IMG/VR virus record: IMGVR_UViG_3300042485_002903
Span: 1 to 52,528 of that record
Length of the DNA: 52,528 nt
Reading direction: 5' to 3' (one strand)
Source of the DNA: a virus
The notes below the pieces were generated by a model that was given only the letters and a program-made list of their open reading frames with translations, made no database searches and was not told the origin of the DNA. Position 1 is the stretch's first letter. Each line of letters starts with the position of its first letter. Both the position numbers and the translations under genes were made by a program. Of the stretch, positions 32,493 through 41,064 are shown piece by piece.

Positions 32493-33296
32493 ATGGAAAA
32501 ATTTAATGTATCAGTAATATTACCAATAAAATCGGGTTCGGCTTTTGACTTTGACGAATACTTTGTAAAAGCAATCACATCACTTAAAGAACAAAAAACT
32601 CAAATCAATGAATTAGTTATTGTTCACACTGATGAAACAAAATTATTAGAAGTACTTGATACTTATGATTTTGGTGATTTAAATATTAAAAAAGTAAAGT
32701 GGGACTATGAACCTAACTTTTGTGAACAAGTTAACCTTGGTATCCAAGAATCAAGTTCTGAATGGATTTCTATTTTTGAATTTGATGATGAATATTCTAA
32801 AATTTGGTTTGACAACGTAGAAAAATATTCATCAGTTTATAATGATGTTGACGTATTCCTACCAATCGTTGTTGATACTGATGAAAAAGGAAAATTTGTT
32901 GGATTTACTAATGAGGCAACCTTTGCTTTGAATATTTCAAGTGAAATTGGTTTATTGACAAATGAAGTTCTACAACAATATCAGAACTTTCAAATTTCGG
33001 GTATGGTTATTAAAAAATCAGCTTTAGAAAGTACTGGTTTATTCAAAGGAACTATCAAACTTACATTTGGTTATGAATTTTTACTAAGGGCTTCACATTA
33101 TGGTTTAAAAATTATGTCACTACCCAAAATTGGTTACAAACATACTAATTTCAGACCAGGTTCTATATTTTGGAACTACAAAAATGGAGATAGTCAACTT
33201 CAACCTGATGAAGTTAAATTTTGGATTGAGAGTGCAAAAAAAGAATATTTCTTCACTAGTGATAGAAAAATAAAGTATGAAGGACAAACAATTTAA
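32493..33296 (+). CDS. GT2-like glycosyltransferase
   Basis: A 267-residue GT-A protein: NVSVILPIKSGSAFDFDEYF, QINELVIVHTDETKLLE and SSEWISIFEFDDEYSKIWFD (DD at the metal site), then GYEFLLRASHYGLKI. It pairs with the GT-B-like gene immediately upstream. The stop overlaps the ATG of the sigma gene (TAATG). Confidence 0.75.
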   Translation: MEKFNVSVILPIKSGSAFDFDEYFVKAITSLKEQKTQINELVIVHTDETKLLEVLDTYDFGDLNIKKVKWDYEPNFCEQVNLGIQESSSEWISIFEFDDEYSKIWFDNVEKYSSVYNDVDVFLPIVVDTDEKGKFVGFTNEATFALNISSEIGLLTNEVLQQYQNFQISGMVIKKSALESTGLFKGTIKLTFGYEFLLRASHYGLKIMSLPKIGYKHTNFRPGSIFWNYKNGDSQLQPDEVKFWIESAKKEYFFTSDRKIKYEGQTI

Positions 33297-34048
33297 TGAC
33301 CGAAACAAATATCATTTCAGGTGATACTATTTTAGATTCTAAAAAAAAGGGAAGAAAACCAAAACAAAAAAACTATTTCGATATACAAGAAGAAGTTGCT
33401 GTAGTCGATTATCTTAATGCGGAGACATCGGAGGAAAAAAACAAGATTTATAATGAATTCCTCCGAATTCCACTTGATAAAATGATTTCATCAATTATTC
33501 GTAGGTACAAATTATATCGAAAGGATATGGATTTCGAAGAACTACATATAGATACACATTCATTTCTAATGACTAAAATAGACAAGTTTAAGCCCTCGAA
33601 GGAAAAGAAGGCTTATTCTTATTTTGGTACAATCTGTAAAAATTATTTGATGGGTCAAATAATTAAAGATGCTAAGGAAACCAATAGAAAAATATCATAC
33701 GAGGATATCTCCTCAGATTTAGAAAATGATGAAAATTTATCATACTCAATTGATAATGACACATTAGATTCTCAAAATATTATTCAGAGTTTTTTAATTG
33801 AACTAGAAAAAGTTTTGAAAGAAAAAAACTTATCAGAAAATGAATTTAAGTTAGGTCAAGCACTTATGGAATTGTTTGAAAACTATGACTCAATTTTTAT
33901 TGGTAACTCAAACAATAAATTTAATAAAAATGTGATTCTTCTTTCCCTTCGAGAAATGACTAATTTATCAACTAAAGAAATTAGGGTTTGTATAAAACGA
34001 TATAAAAATATTTATATTAGTATGCTTGACAAAATGATGCAAGAATAA
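33296..34048 (+). CDS. gp55: gp55-like late sigma factor
   Basis: A 250-residue protein whose central part resembles sigma region 2 of T4-like late sigma factors: DKMISSIIRRYKLYRKDMDF, ELHIDTHSFLMTKIDKFKPS, KAYSYFGTICKNYLMGQIIK, then an acidic linker. The last 60 residues carry a helix that could bind a -10 element (LSLREMTNLSTKEIRVCIKR). T4 gp55 (185 residues) redirects host RNA polymerase to TATAAATA-type late promoters; the longer protein here fits the TATTTAT elements found before virion genes. A clear counterpart of gp33 is not seen. It overlaps the upstream GT2 by 1 nt. Confidence 0.8.
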   Translation: MTETNIISGDTILDSKKKGRKPKQKNYFDIQEEVAVVDYLNAETSEEKNKIYNEFLRIPLDKMISSIIRRYKLYRKDMDFEELHIDTHSFLMTKIDKFKPSKEKKAYSYFGTICKNYLMGQIIKDAKETNRKISYEDISSDLENDENLSYSIDNDTLDSQNIIQSFLIELEKVLKEKNLSENEFKLGQALMELFENYDSIFIGNSNNKFNKNVILLSLREMTNLSTKEIRVCIKRYKNIYISMLDKMMQE

Positions 34049-34059
34049 AACAAAAACCT

Positions 34060-34434
34060 ATGGCCAGACCTCACAAAAAAGAAATTAATTTAACGAAAGA
34101 ATCAATGCTTTCTTTGATGCAAGAGATATATAACGAACTTGTAGAACAGAGAAACACAGCTATTCGTATACAAAATAAAATGTTGACTATGATGAAAGAA
34201 CCTGAAGATATGACTCTCATAGGTCCTGTTATAGAAAAACAACAAAAGATAATAAATGATTGTGTTGAGAAAAAGTTGACACTTTCAAAGTTACAATCCT
34301 CAATGTGGGAAAAAAGTAACAACACAAAAGAATCATTCTCAATTTCTGATATAGATGTTGATGATGATATTATAAAAGATTTATTAGAAAGAGATGTTTC
34401 AAAAACTGATAATGTTTACAAAATGAAAAAATAA
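34060..34434 (+). CDS. Helical protein, unknown function
   Basis: A 124-residue, mostly helical protein (SMLSLMQEIYNELVEQRNTA, MKEPEDMTLIGPVIEKQQK) with an acidic end. No family recognised. It sits between the sigma factor and a large baseplate-region protein and overlaps that gene's ATG by 1 nt. A chaperone or sigma partner role is possible but unsupported. Confidence 0.5.
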   Translation: MARPHKKEINLTKESMLSLMQEIYNELVEQRNTAIRIQNKMLTMMKEPEDMTLIGPVIEKQQKIINDCVEKKLTLSKLQSSMWEKSNNTKESFSISDIDVDDDIIKDLLERDVSKTDNVYKMKK

Positions 34435-36350
34435 TGTCATTAGACCTCAGTTTTGATTATGAATCAGCCAAGAAAAAAATTGCGGCTACGAGTGCTTATA
34501 AAGATTTAAAAGAAAAATTTGATAAAGCACAAGAAAAATCTGGTGATTCACAAGAGAAAGCTTTGGACGCAATCCAAAGTAAATTAGACCAAGTAAAAGA
34601 ACAAACTAAAAGATATCAAAAAGATATAAAAAATCAATTTGAGCAACTTTTAGATTTGAATAACGTGACTGGTGGTAAAGGTTCTAATACAATTTCTTAT
34701 ATCAAACGTCTCTTAATCCAAACGCTTAAAAATATTGAACCAAGAATTGCTGAAATAATAAATGAAGAAGCGATTACGGCAATAGGTTGTGACCAACAAC
34801 AAACTTTTTCATCAAACCAAGGTGGTGCACCACTTTATATTAAAGTAAGTTCAATTGACTTAGGTGGATTATTAAAAAAGAATCCTACTGAAGGTGCTGG
34901 TAAAGTACTATATGAAAAATTACAAATAGACATTCAAAAGGCACCATTCTCTATGAATAGAGAACTATATCAAAGGATTCAAAGTGGTTCACCATATAAT
35001 TCAGACAATGGTTCATATTATTTAGGTAAATCAGGACAACCCCTTTTTGATATCCAATTTGTTGACCAAACAATTTATGGACAAACTGGTGGTTTTTATG
35101 CTATCACGTTAGCCAATCGAGTTAATGGTGTTAATAAAGTTGGGGACTTTTTATTAGATTATTTTGGTACTATAAAAATGTTTGATTTTGAAACAGTTTT
35201 ACCCGCAATATTAGAATCATTGTGTGGGGCTATATCAATTTCAGCAAACATTGGTTTCGCTCAAGCAGAAAACGCATCAAGATTTGAATTATTCATACAA
35301 AGAATTTTAGGTCTTTGTTTTGATAATGTTTCAGAAATTGATGTACAAGGTACTGCAAAATTAGCAGAACTAGATGGTATAGATGATTCATTTTTTGAAC
35401 TTACAGAATTGGATTTAAGGAAAATAGAGCAAAAAATAGCAAACATACAAAAAGGTGTTGTTACATTTGTTGAGTGTAATAATGTTGATTTACCAGTAGA
35501 TGCTGATTCTATATTAAATGCTTTAGAAAATTTAAGATTTATACCTGATAGTGATTTGGTCGATGCCGCAGATAAAATAACACAAACCTTAACTGACAAT
35601 CCCCAATGGCAAGGTTTAGTATTAACAGGTGATATCAAAGCTACAGTGGACTTCAACTTTGTAAAACTTATTGTTCAAGGTTTAATATTTTCAATATTAA
35701 CTCCGAAAGTATTATTACCAATATTCATTATCTTAAAAGCTTTAGGAAGAACTATCATTGACCAAATTAATAGTTGGAGGGATTTTATAACTCAATTCAG
35801 AAAATTTATAATAAATTTCATATCCAAAGTTGGGGCTATATTTGTTGAGGAACTTTTCAATTTAATCAAAAAAGATATTCTCAATTTATTACAAACTGTT
35901 ATAAAAGATTTAGCTAAAGAAAAAGTAGATAAAAGATTAATAATGATTATTAAACTTGTACAATTACTTTTAGTAATAGCACAATTTATAAGGGATTTCA
36001 GGAAGTGTAAAAGTGTTATTGATGAAATTCTTTGGCTATTGAAAATAGCGTTATCAGGATGGGGTGGTGAAATTCCATTACCTTTATTAGCGGTTTCTCA
36101 ATTGTTGGATGGGTACTCTGAAACAAGAGCATTCATTGGTGCAATTGAAGAATTACAAAGATTAGGAATTCCAACAGGTGATTTACCAGATGGGAGTCCA
36201 AATTTGGGTATATTGAGTATATTAGCTCAAATGAAAGCTATGGCTAATGAAAATTCAGAAAATGGAAAAACACAAATATTTATTCCACCATTAGCAATTA
36301 CACCAGCTGGAGTTACAACACCAGCAACAGGATTTGGAAAATCATATTAA
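34434..36350 (+). CDS. Large tail/baseplate-region protein with long hydrophobic helices
   Basis: A 638-residue protein. Residues 1-85 are a Lys/Gln-rich coiled-coil-like segment (SKLDQVKEQTKRYQKDIKNQ). The middle 300 residues are mixed. Residues about 405-540 contain several hydrophobic helices (KLIVQGLIFSILTPKVLLPI, FIINFISKVGAIFVEELFNL, IMIIKLVQLLLVIAQFI), unusual for a soluble virion protein, followed by a Pro-rich C-terminus ending in Gly-Phe-Gly-Lys-Ser-Tyr. The neighbouring gene at 36561 has features of a gp5-like hub protein, so a tape-measure or hub role is conceivable; membrane-interacting helices would fit a protein that enters the cell envelope. Not a family I can name. Confidence 0.55.
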   Translation: MSLDLSFDYESAKKKIAATSAYKDLKEKFDKAQEKSGDSQEKALDAIQSKLDQVKEQTKRYQKDIKNQFEQLLDLNNVTGGKGSNTISYIKRLLIQTLKNIEPRIAEIINEEAITAIGCDQQQTFSSNQGGAPLYIKVSSIDLGGLLKKNPTEGAGKVLYEKLQIDIQKAPFSMNRELYQRIQSGSPYNSDNGSYYLGKSGQPLFDIQFVDQTIYGQTGGFYAITLANRVNGVNKVGDFLLDYFGTIKMFDFETVLPAILESLCGAISISANIGFAQAENASRFELFIQRILGLCFDNVSEIDVQGTAKLAELDGIDDSFFELTELDLRKIEQKIANIQKGVVTFVECNNVDLPVDADSILNALENLRFIPDSDLVDAADKITQTLTDNPQWQGLVLTGDIKATVDFNFVKLIVQGLIFSILTPKVLLPIFIILKALGRTIIDQINSWRDFITQFRKFIINFISKVGAIFVEELFNLIKKDILNLLQTVIKDLAKEKVDKRLIMIIKLVQLLLVIAQFIRDFRKCKSVIDEILWLLKIALSGWGGEIPLPLLAVSQLLDGYSETRAFIGAIEELQRLGIPTGDLPDGSPNLGILSILAQMKAMANENSENGKTQIFIPPLAITPAGVTTPATGFGKSY

Positions 36351-36351
36351 T

Positions 36352-36564
36352 ATGGGAAAAAAACAAGATGCTGAAAAAGTTTTAAATATAGTTAAAGATT
36401 ACAAATCACAATCAAACAAAGATTTGGTTTTTGCTATGGATTTTATGAAAGAAGATTTTGAACAAACGAAAGAAACTTTAATAAAATTAACTCATCATTT
36501 AGATAAGGTTGAACTAACCTATAACACAATTTTGAAAGAGTACGAAAGTAGAGTCAAAAAATGA
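36352..36564 (+). CDS. Small helical protein, unknown function
   Basis: A 70-residue protein starting at the ATG just after the upstream stop; an ATG at 36334 lies within the preceding gene and adds six residues that look accidental. It forms two helices (AEKVLNIVKDYKSQSNK and LIKLTHHLDKVELTYNTI). Possibly an accessory or chaperone of the baseplate proteins on either side. Overlaps the next gene by 4 nt (ATGA). Confidence 0.5.
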   Translation: MGKKQDAEKVLNIVKDYKSQSNKDLVFAMDFMKEDFEQTKETLIKLTHHLDKVELTYNTILKEYESRVKK

Positions 36565-38135
36565 ACATAAGTAATGAAAATATTCACCAGATAATTTTTC
36601 CTGGTATTGTTTTGGACAATAAAGACCCAATGATGTTGGGTAGGTTAAGGGTTATCCCCGAAACTGAAAATTATCAATCATTAATCAATTCAGTTCCCGA
36701 TTGGAATGAGGAAAAAGACAAATGGACAAGAAAAGACCCTTTAGTTTTTTTACCATTATTACCCTTCTTTGTAAGTCAAACTCCCAAAATACAAGAGTAT
36801 GTTCATATTTTTTATCAAAACAAAAAATTTGATAAAGAAAATAGATTTTATATACAAGGGCCATTCTCAACCCCACTTACAACTAAGTACGAATATTTCC
36901 AAGGGGCGAAAACTTATTTGGCTGCAGGTGTTCAAAACAAGGAAAGTTTTCCATTAAGAAATCCACAAGATGGAAGTTATAAAGAAAATGTTAAAGGTAT
37001 ATTTCCTGAACCTGGTGATAACGGATTTTTAGGTAGGGGTTCAGCTGATTTAATTCTTAAGGAAAATGAAGTTTTGATTAGAGCTGGAAAATCATTAAAC
37101 ATTACAGCTCAGTCCTTACCTCAAGAAAATCAAAATAGAGCATTCATTCAATTAACAAACTTTACACAAGAAAAGGTTTTAGGTGAACCTGATACATCAA
37201 CAACACTTAAAGAGGATGTACAACTTGTCAAAAAAATAATTATTTGGGATATTGAAAATCTTGAAAACCTATTTGATACATTCAATGGGTCAGTTTCAAT
37301 TCATAATGTGATTCCATCTATCAAAACAAATACAAGAAACTTTAAAATAGATTCAATTAAAACTTTGAGTATGGGTACTGACTATGGTGCCGCTTTAGAT
37401 ACATTAACATTTTCAAACAAGAGTTATGATGATGCTGTATATTTAATTAATAAATTTATTGAGGGTACATTCAAAAGTGATATTGTTATAACAGGATATA
37501 GTTTTAATCAACAAAACTTTAAAGACCAATTTCCTTTTATAGTTACTCCATCAAAAATTACATATGAAACAGGTATTAAAATATCACCTGATACTTTAGC
37601 TAGTGACTTCAAAGAAGGAATTAATTATTTGAGATTCAAACAAGGAATAAAACTTGTTCAAGGTAATTTAAAGAGTGGATTCTTTTTGGTTTCAGGTAAT
37701 AAAGCAGGTAGTCCTGTGATAGGTCCTCAAGCAACACCAGTTCAAGAAACAACACAACCATCAATCTATACAGATAGACCAATAAGTTATGGCGTTATGG
37801 GAGCTCAAAGGATTTATTTATTATCACAAGATTCACCAAGTCCAAAAAGTAGAAAATTATCACTAAAAGATACAATCTATGGTATTCCTCAGGATAGATT
37901 TATTGGAAGTAATGAAAACTCAATTGAGAATTTAACCTTCTCTGTTGTGAGAGGTGAAGAATTAATAAAATTATTAACCAAAATATACGCATTTCTTGAA
38001 GGTCATGTTCACCCATTCCCTGGTATGAAACCTGTACCAATCTCAACAAGAAGTGGGCAATCAATTACAGAAATAGGTCAATTATTAGCTGACGCATCAA
38101 ATACAATTCTAAATGGAAATATCCGAATTAATTGA
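36561..38135 (+). CDS. Baseplate hub-like protein with gp5-type OB fold
   Basis: A 524-residue protein. The first 60 residues (NIHQIIFPGIVLDNKDPMML, then GRLRVIP) match the N-terminal OB-fold of T4 gp5 and related baseplate spike proteins, where VxDNxDPxxxGRLRVRI is typical. Most of the rest is beta-rich with a GSADLILKENEVLIRAGKSL segment. The C-terminal region (LTKIYAFLEGHVHPFPGMKP) is like those near the ends of phage baseplate hub proteins. No lysozyme domain is evident. It overlaps the small gene upstream by 4 nt and is followed by a late-type promoter at 38136. A hub or spike role is likely. Confidence 0.65.
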   Translation: MNISNENIHQIIFPGIVLDNKDPMMLGRLRVIPETENYQSLINSVPDWNEEKDKWTRKDPLVFLPLLPFFVSQTPKIQEYVHIFYQNKKFDKENRFYIQGPFSTPLTTKYEYFQGAKTYLAAGVQNKESFPLRNPQDGSYKENVKGIFPEPGDNGFLGRGSADLILKENEVLIRAGKSLNITAQSLPQENQNRAFIQLTNFTQEKVLGEPDTSTTLKEDVQLVKKIIIWDIENLENLFDTFNGSVSIHNVIPSIKTNTRNFKIDSIKTLSMGTDYGAALDTLTFSNKSYDDAVYLINKFIEGTFKSDIVITGYSFNQQNFKDQFPFIVTPSKITYETGIKISPDTLASDFKEGINYLRFKQGIKLVQGNLKSGFFLVSGNKAGSPVIGPQATPVQETTQPSIYTDRPISYGVMGAQRIYLLSQDSPSPKSRKLSLKDTIYGIPQDRFIGSNENSIENLTFSVVRGEELIKLLTKIYAFLEGHVHPFPGMKPVPISTRSGQSITEIGQLLADASNTILNGNIRIN

Positions 38136-38142
38136 TATTTAT
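38136..38142 (+). promoter_or_regulatory. TATTTAT late-type promoter element
   Basis: GATATTTATTAATAAAAG with TATTTAT at 38136-38142, 13 nt before the ATG at 38156. It begins directly after the stop of the hub-like gene. Confidence 0.5.
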
Positions 38143-38155
38143 TAATAAAAGATAA

Positions 38156-39622
38156 ATGTCAATTCATAATTCTTATTTCAGTAGAAATAATACAATAATT
38201 TCCAATAGTTACACAAACACTGGAAGAAATCCTGTTACAGAACTATTTTTCGGAGCTACAGCTATATCACAATTTCCAAGTGGTTATAGTAGATTCATTT
38301 TTGATTTAGATTTGACTTTATTGAGACAAAAAATATCGAATGGTACAATTACTACTGGATGTACTAATAGTATGGTACATACCCTTAGAATGACCAATAC
38401 ATCAAATTTCAATAAAGAATTACTCAACACCACAACGTCACAGACTAGAATGAGAGCAACATCTTTTGATTTGTTCTTATTTAGAATACCTTATATAGAT
38501 AATGACCCAGCTCAACCACAATATTGGGATGAGGGTGTTGGTTATGATTTTGCTGACTTGTTATATGAATTCAGTGATTTAGATAGAAACTTTTCAGAAA
38601 GACCATCAAATTGGATTCAAAGAACCACTATAAATGATTGGGAAACACCAGGTTTATATAATAATAGAAATTCAGGAGCAACACCTTATAGTGGTCTCAC
38701 AATTGTAGCAACCCAACATTTTGAATTTGGAGATGAAAACATATCTTTTGATATGACAAACGAAATCAACAATATTCTTAATGGAGCAATTACTGGTGTG
38801 ACAGGTTGGGGGATTGCCTATTTACCTCAAGTTGAATTACTATCAGGATTAACAGATACTTATGAAGTTCAATTTTTCACAAGACATACTCAAACTTTCT
38901 ACGAACCATTTTTAGAAACGAATTACAATGATATTATTCAAGATGATAGAAATAGTTTCACTTTGGGTAAAGTTAACAAGTTATATTTGTATCTATATGA
39001 AGATGGTAATCCAATTAATTTAGATTCAAATCCTATAGTTTCAATCTTAGACAATTCAGGTAATGTTATTCCAAGTTTATCAGCTATCACTGGTTGTCAA
39101 AGAACACAAGGTGTTTACGAAGTTGTTATACCGCCACTTATTGGTTACAAAACTCCTTGTACATTCTCTGATAGATGGACAAATCTATTTTATAATGGAT
39201 TCCCACTACCTAACGTACTTAATGACTTTACACTCCAACCATTCAAAAACACATTTACAATTGGAACAAACTCAGTTGACCCCAAAATATATGGTTTTGA
39301 TTATTATGGTATCAAACAAGATGAAAAAATATTTAATACAGACATTAGAAAGGTTGGGGTTATTATCAAACAAGCATATACCACAAACAGATTATTACCA
39401 AAAGTAAGTGCTTACTATCGTGTATATGTCAGAGAGGGACAAACAGAAGTCCAAGTTCAAGATTGGACAGCAATTAACAGAACTCCAAATGAATACTACT
39501 TTATATTTGATACCAGAGATAAAATACCAAATGAATACTTTATTGATATTAAAGTTGAAAGTAGTAGGGAGGTTAATACTTATAAAAGACAAATCAAGTT
39601 CCAAATTGTGAACTATAAATAA
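38156..39622 (+). CDS. Virion structural protein, beta-rich
   Basis: A 488-residue beta-rich protein (SRFIFDLDLTLLRQKISNGT, FTLGKVNKLYLYLYEDGNP, ISYG-type strands, ending YKRQIKFQIVNYK) with few Lys or Glu clusters and no enzyme motif. The layout suggests one N-terminal domain of about 260 residues and two small Ig-like domains at the C-terminus. A tail, baseplate or appendage protein is likely because it has its own late-type promoter and follows the hub gene. The N-terminal part has the look of DNRLRE-like carbohydrate-binding domains, not certain. Confidence 0.6.
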   Translation: MSIHNSYFSRNNTIISNSYTNTGRNPVTELFFGATAISQFPSGYSRFIFDLDLTLLRQKISNGTITTGCTNSMVHTLRMTNTSNFNKELLNTTTSQTRMRATSFDLFLFRIPYIDNDPAQPQYWDEGVGYDFADLLYEFSDLDRNFSERPSNWIQRTTINDWETPGLYNNRNSGATPYSGLTIVATQHFEFGDENISFDMTNEINNILNGAITGVTGWGIAYLPQVELLSGLTDTYEVQFFTRHTQTFYEPFLETNYNDIIQDDRNSFTLGKVNKLYLYLYEDGNPINLDSNPIVSILDNSGNVIPSLSAITGCQRTQGVYEVVIPPLIGYKTPCTFSDRWTNLFYNGFPLPNVLNDFTLQPFKNTFTIGTNSVDPKIYGFDYYGIKQDEKIFNTDIRKVGVIIKQAYTTNRLLPKVSAYYRVYVREGQTEVQVQDWTAINRTPNEYYFIFDTRDKIPNEYFIDIKVESSREVNTYKRQIKFQIVNYK

Positions 39623-39640
39623 TTATTATAACTAAAAAAT

Positions 39641-40282
39641 ATGGCAAATAGTATTCAGTGTCAGGATATATTAAGTACAGATTCAGTTTTTTTCAATGGA
39701 TTAGCATTGGTAAATGGTGATATAGTATCAGCGTGGAATGACCCAGACCCAAATTTAGCAACGAGGGTTTGTTTAACAATAACAGATGTTGATGACCCTA
39801 TGGCATCAATTACTGCAAATACAATATATAATTCTTGTTATGAATGTTTAGTTAATAATTATACGATTGTTCAATTAGAATCTTGTGATAGTGCAACCAT
39901 TTTGTCTGTTGACATATCAGAATTTGGGGAAATTCCAACTATTGAGAGTGCTTATTTTATTAGAGCAACAGGTAGATATGATAGTTTTGTTGGTTGTTTC
40001 AAAGTCAGAACCTTTGGTCAAATTTCACTTGAGGATTATCTTCTTACTACTTTCTATACATTAGAGTTTCTTAGTACAGCGTCTTTTCCTGATTGTGACA
40101 CTTGTTTATATGGTTTTTCAGCAGGTACGGAATCGGCTATTTGTAATGTGTGTTACGATGGAAGTGGATATACAACTACGACCGTTACAGCACCACACCC
40201 AACTTGGACAAATGGTCAAGGACAAGCAGTAATACAACTAAATGCAGTAACATTAGGAGGACATAATGGTCTTAATAATTAA
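39641..40282 (+). CDS. Virion protein with C-terminal HPxW/GGxNGLNN module
   Basis: A 213-residue protein with Cys pairs (CYEC, CDTC, CNVC) spread over beta-rich sequence. Its last 30 residues (APHPTWTNGQGQAVIQLNAV, TLGGHNGLNN) are shared with the following 61-residue gene, suggesting a separate domain that can stand alone. It is 18 nt downstream of the previous virion gene and followed by a late-type promoter. Function unknown; a tip or decoration protein is possible. Confidence 0.6.
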   Translation: MANSIQCQDILSTDSVFFNGLALVNGDIVSAWNDPDPNLATRVCLTITDVDDPMASITANTIYNSCYECLVNNYTIVQLESCDSATILSVDISEFGEIPTIESAYFIRATGRYDSFVGCFKVRTFGQISLEDYLLTTFYTLEFLSTASFPDCDTCLYGFSAGTESAICNVCYDGSGYTTTTVTAPHPTWTNGQGQAVIQLNAVTLGGHNGLNN

Positions 40283-40289
40283 ACAACGA

Positions 40290-40296
40290 TATTTAT
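40290..40296 (+). promoter_or_regulatory. TATTTAT late-type promoter element
   Basis: GATATTTATAAATAAAA with TATTTAT at 40290-40296, 11 nt before the ATG at 40308; among the closest matches to the T4 late TATAAATA box, because the two overlap here. Confidence 0.55.
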
Positions 40297-40307
40297 AAAT
40301 AAAAAAT

Positions 40308-40493
40308 ATGCCTACATATACTTACCCATTAAGTGCCACAAGTGCAAACACAGAATATTTACTTTGTGTTGAGTGTTCTGGTACTACTCGTACAGTCCAA
40401 ACACCTCATCCAGTTTGGTCTGATGCCCAAAATAAACCTGTCATCCAAATGAACGCAGTTGTTTTGGGAGGACCTAATGGATTAAATAATTAA
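40308..40493 (+). CDS. Small protein made of the HPxW/GGxNGLNN module
   Basis: A 61-residue protein that is nearly the C-terminal module of the preceding gene on its own: CVECSGTTRTVQTPHPVWSD, then VIQMNAVVLGGPNGLNN. It is preceded by a late-type promoter and is therefore probably made in quantity late. Possibly a decoration or assembly peptide. It starts 25 nt after its partner gene and ends 6 nt before the next gene. Confidence 0.65.
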   Translation: MPTYTYPLSATSANTEYLLCVECSGTTRTVQTPHPVWSDAQNKPVIQMNAVVLGGPNGLNN

Positions 40494-40499
40494 AAAAAT

Positions 40500-40964
40500 A
40501 TGAGAATTACAGAATCACAACTTAACAACTTAGTTAAAAAAATAGTTAATGAAAAGGATTATGGACAAATCCAAAACTATATGTTCTTTTCAAACTTAGA
40601 ACAAATGATAAGACAAGCTCAATTATTATTAGAGTTAGACCCTATGGAAGTTGAAGCTATCCTAAAAGGTGGTCACGATTGGGCTGATGACCATATAACA
40701 GTAGCAAAAGAAAATCTAAGTCAGGTATTTGATTTTATGATGAATGAAACTCAATATGATGACTATGAAGAAGACGAAGAAATGGTTATGATGGAAGGGA
40801 AAAAGAAAACTGGTACAAAACTATGTAGTCGAGGAAAAGCTGCAGCTAAATCCAAATTCAAAGTGTACCCCTCCGCTTATGCGAACGGTTTTGCCGTTCA
40901 AGTTTGTAAAGGTAAAATGAAAGGATTAGATGGAAAGAAACGTTGTTCCCCACCTTATTGTTAA
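40500..40964 (+). CDS. Protein with N-terminal helix and small basic Cys domain
   Basis: A 154-residue protein with three parts: an N-terminal amphipathic helix (MRITESQLNNLVKKIVNE) like those at the N-termini of other putative packaged proteins here, though its VNE lacks the L/I at the third position; an acidic middle (DDYEEDEEMVMMEG); and a compact Lys-rich end (GTKLCSRGKAAAKSKFKVYP, SAYANGFAVQVCKGKMKGLD) with four Cys. The C-terminal domain is a widespread small domain of marine phage proteins, of unknown function. It closes the unit before the terminator at 40979. Confidence 0.6.
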   Translation: MRITESQLNNLVKKIVNEKDYGQIQNYMFFSNLEQMIRQAQLLLELDPMEVEAILKGGHDWADDHITVAKENLSQVFDFMMNETQYDDYEEDEEMVMMEGKKKTGTKLCSRGKAAAKSKFKVYPSAYANGFAVQVCKGKMKGLDGKKRCSPPYC

Positions 40965-40978
40965 ATTATAAATTATTA

Positions 40979-41010
40979 AAAAGGTAGAATTATTTTCTAC
41001 CTTTTTTTTT
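40979..41010 (+). terminator. Rho-independent terminator
   Basis: GGTAGAA (40983-40989) pairs with TTCTACC (40995-41001), with AAA before and nine T after. It ends the virion gene unit; its last T overlaps the -33 box of the host-type promoter that follows. Confidence 0.85.
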
Positions 41011-41038
41011 GTTTTATCAAAACCTATCCATATATTTG
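41008..41038 (+). promoter_or_regulatory. Bacteroidota-type housekeeping promoter
   Basis: TTTG at 41008-41011, a 19-nt spacer and TATATTTG at 41031-41038 match the Bacteroides/Flavobacterium consensus (-33 TTTG, -7 TAnnTTTG) exactly. It lies 26 nt before the ATG at 41065, so transcription would start about 20 nt before the gene. The gene would therefore be read by unmodified host polymerase, unlike the late genes. Confidence 0.65.
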
Positions 41039-41064
41039 TACTCAATCAAAAAATAAACAATCAT

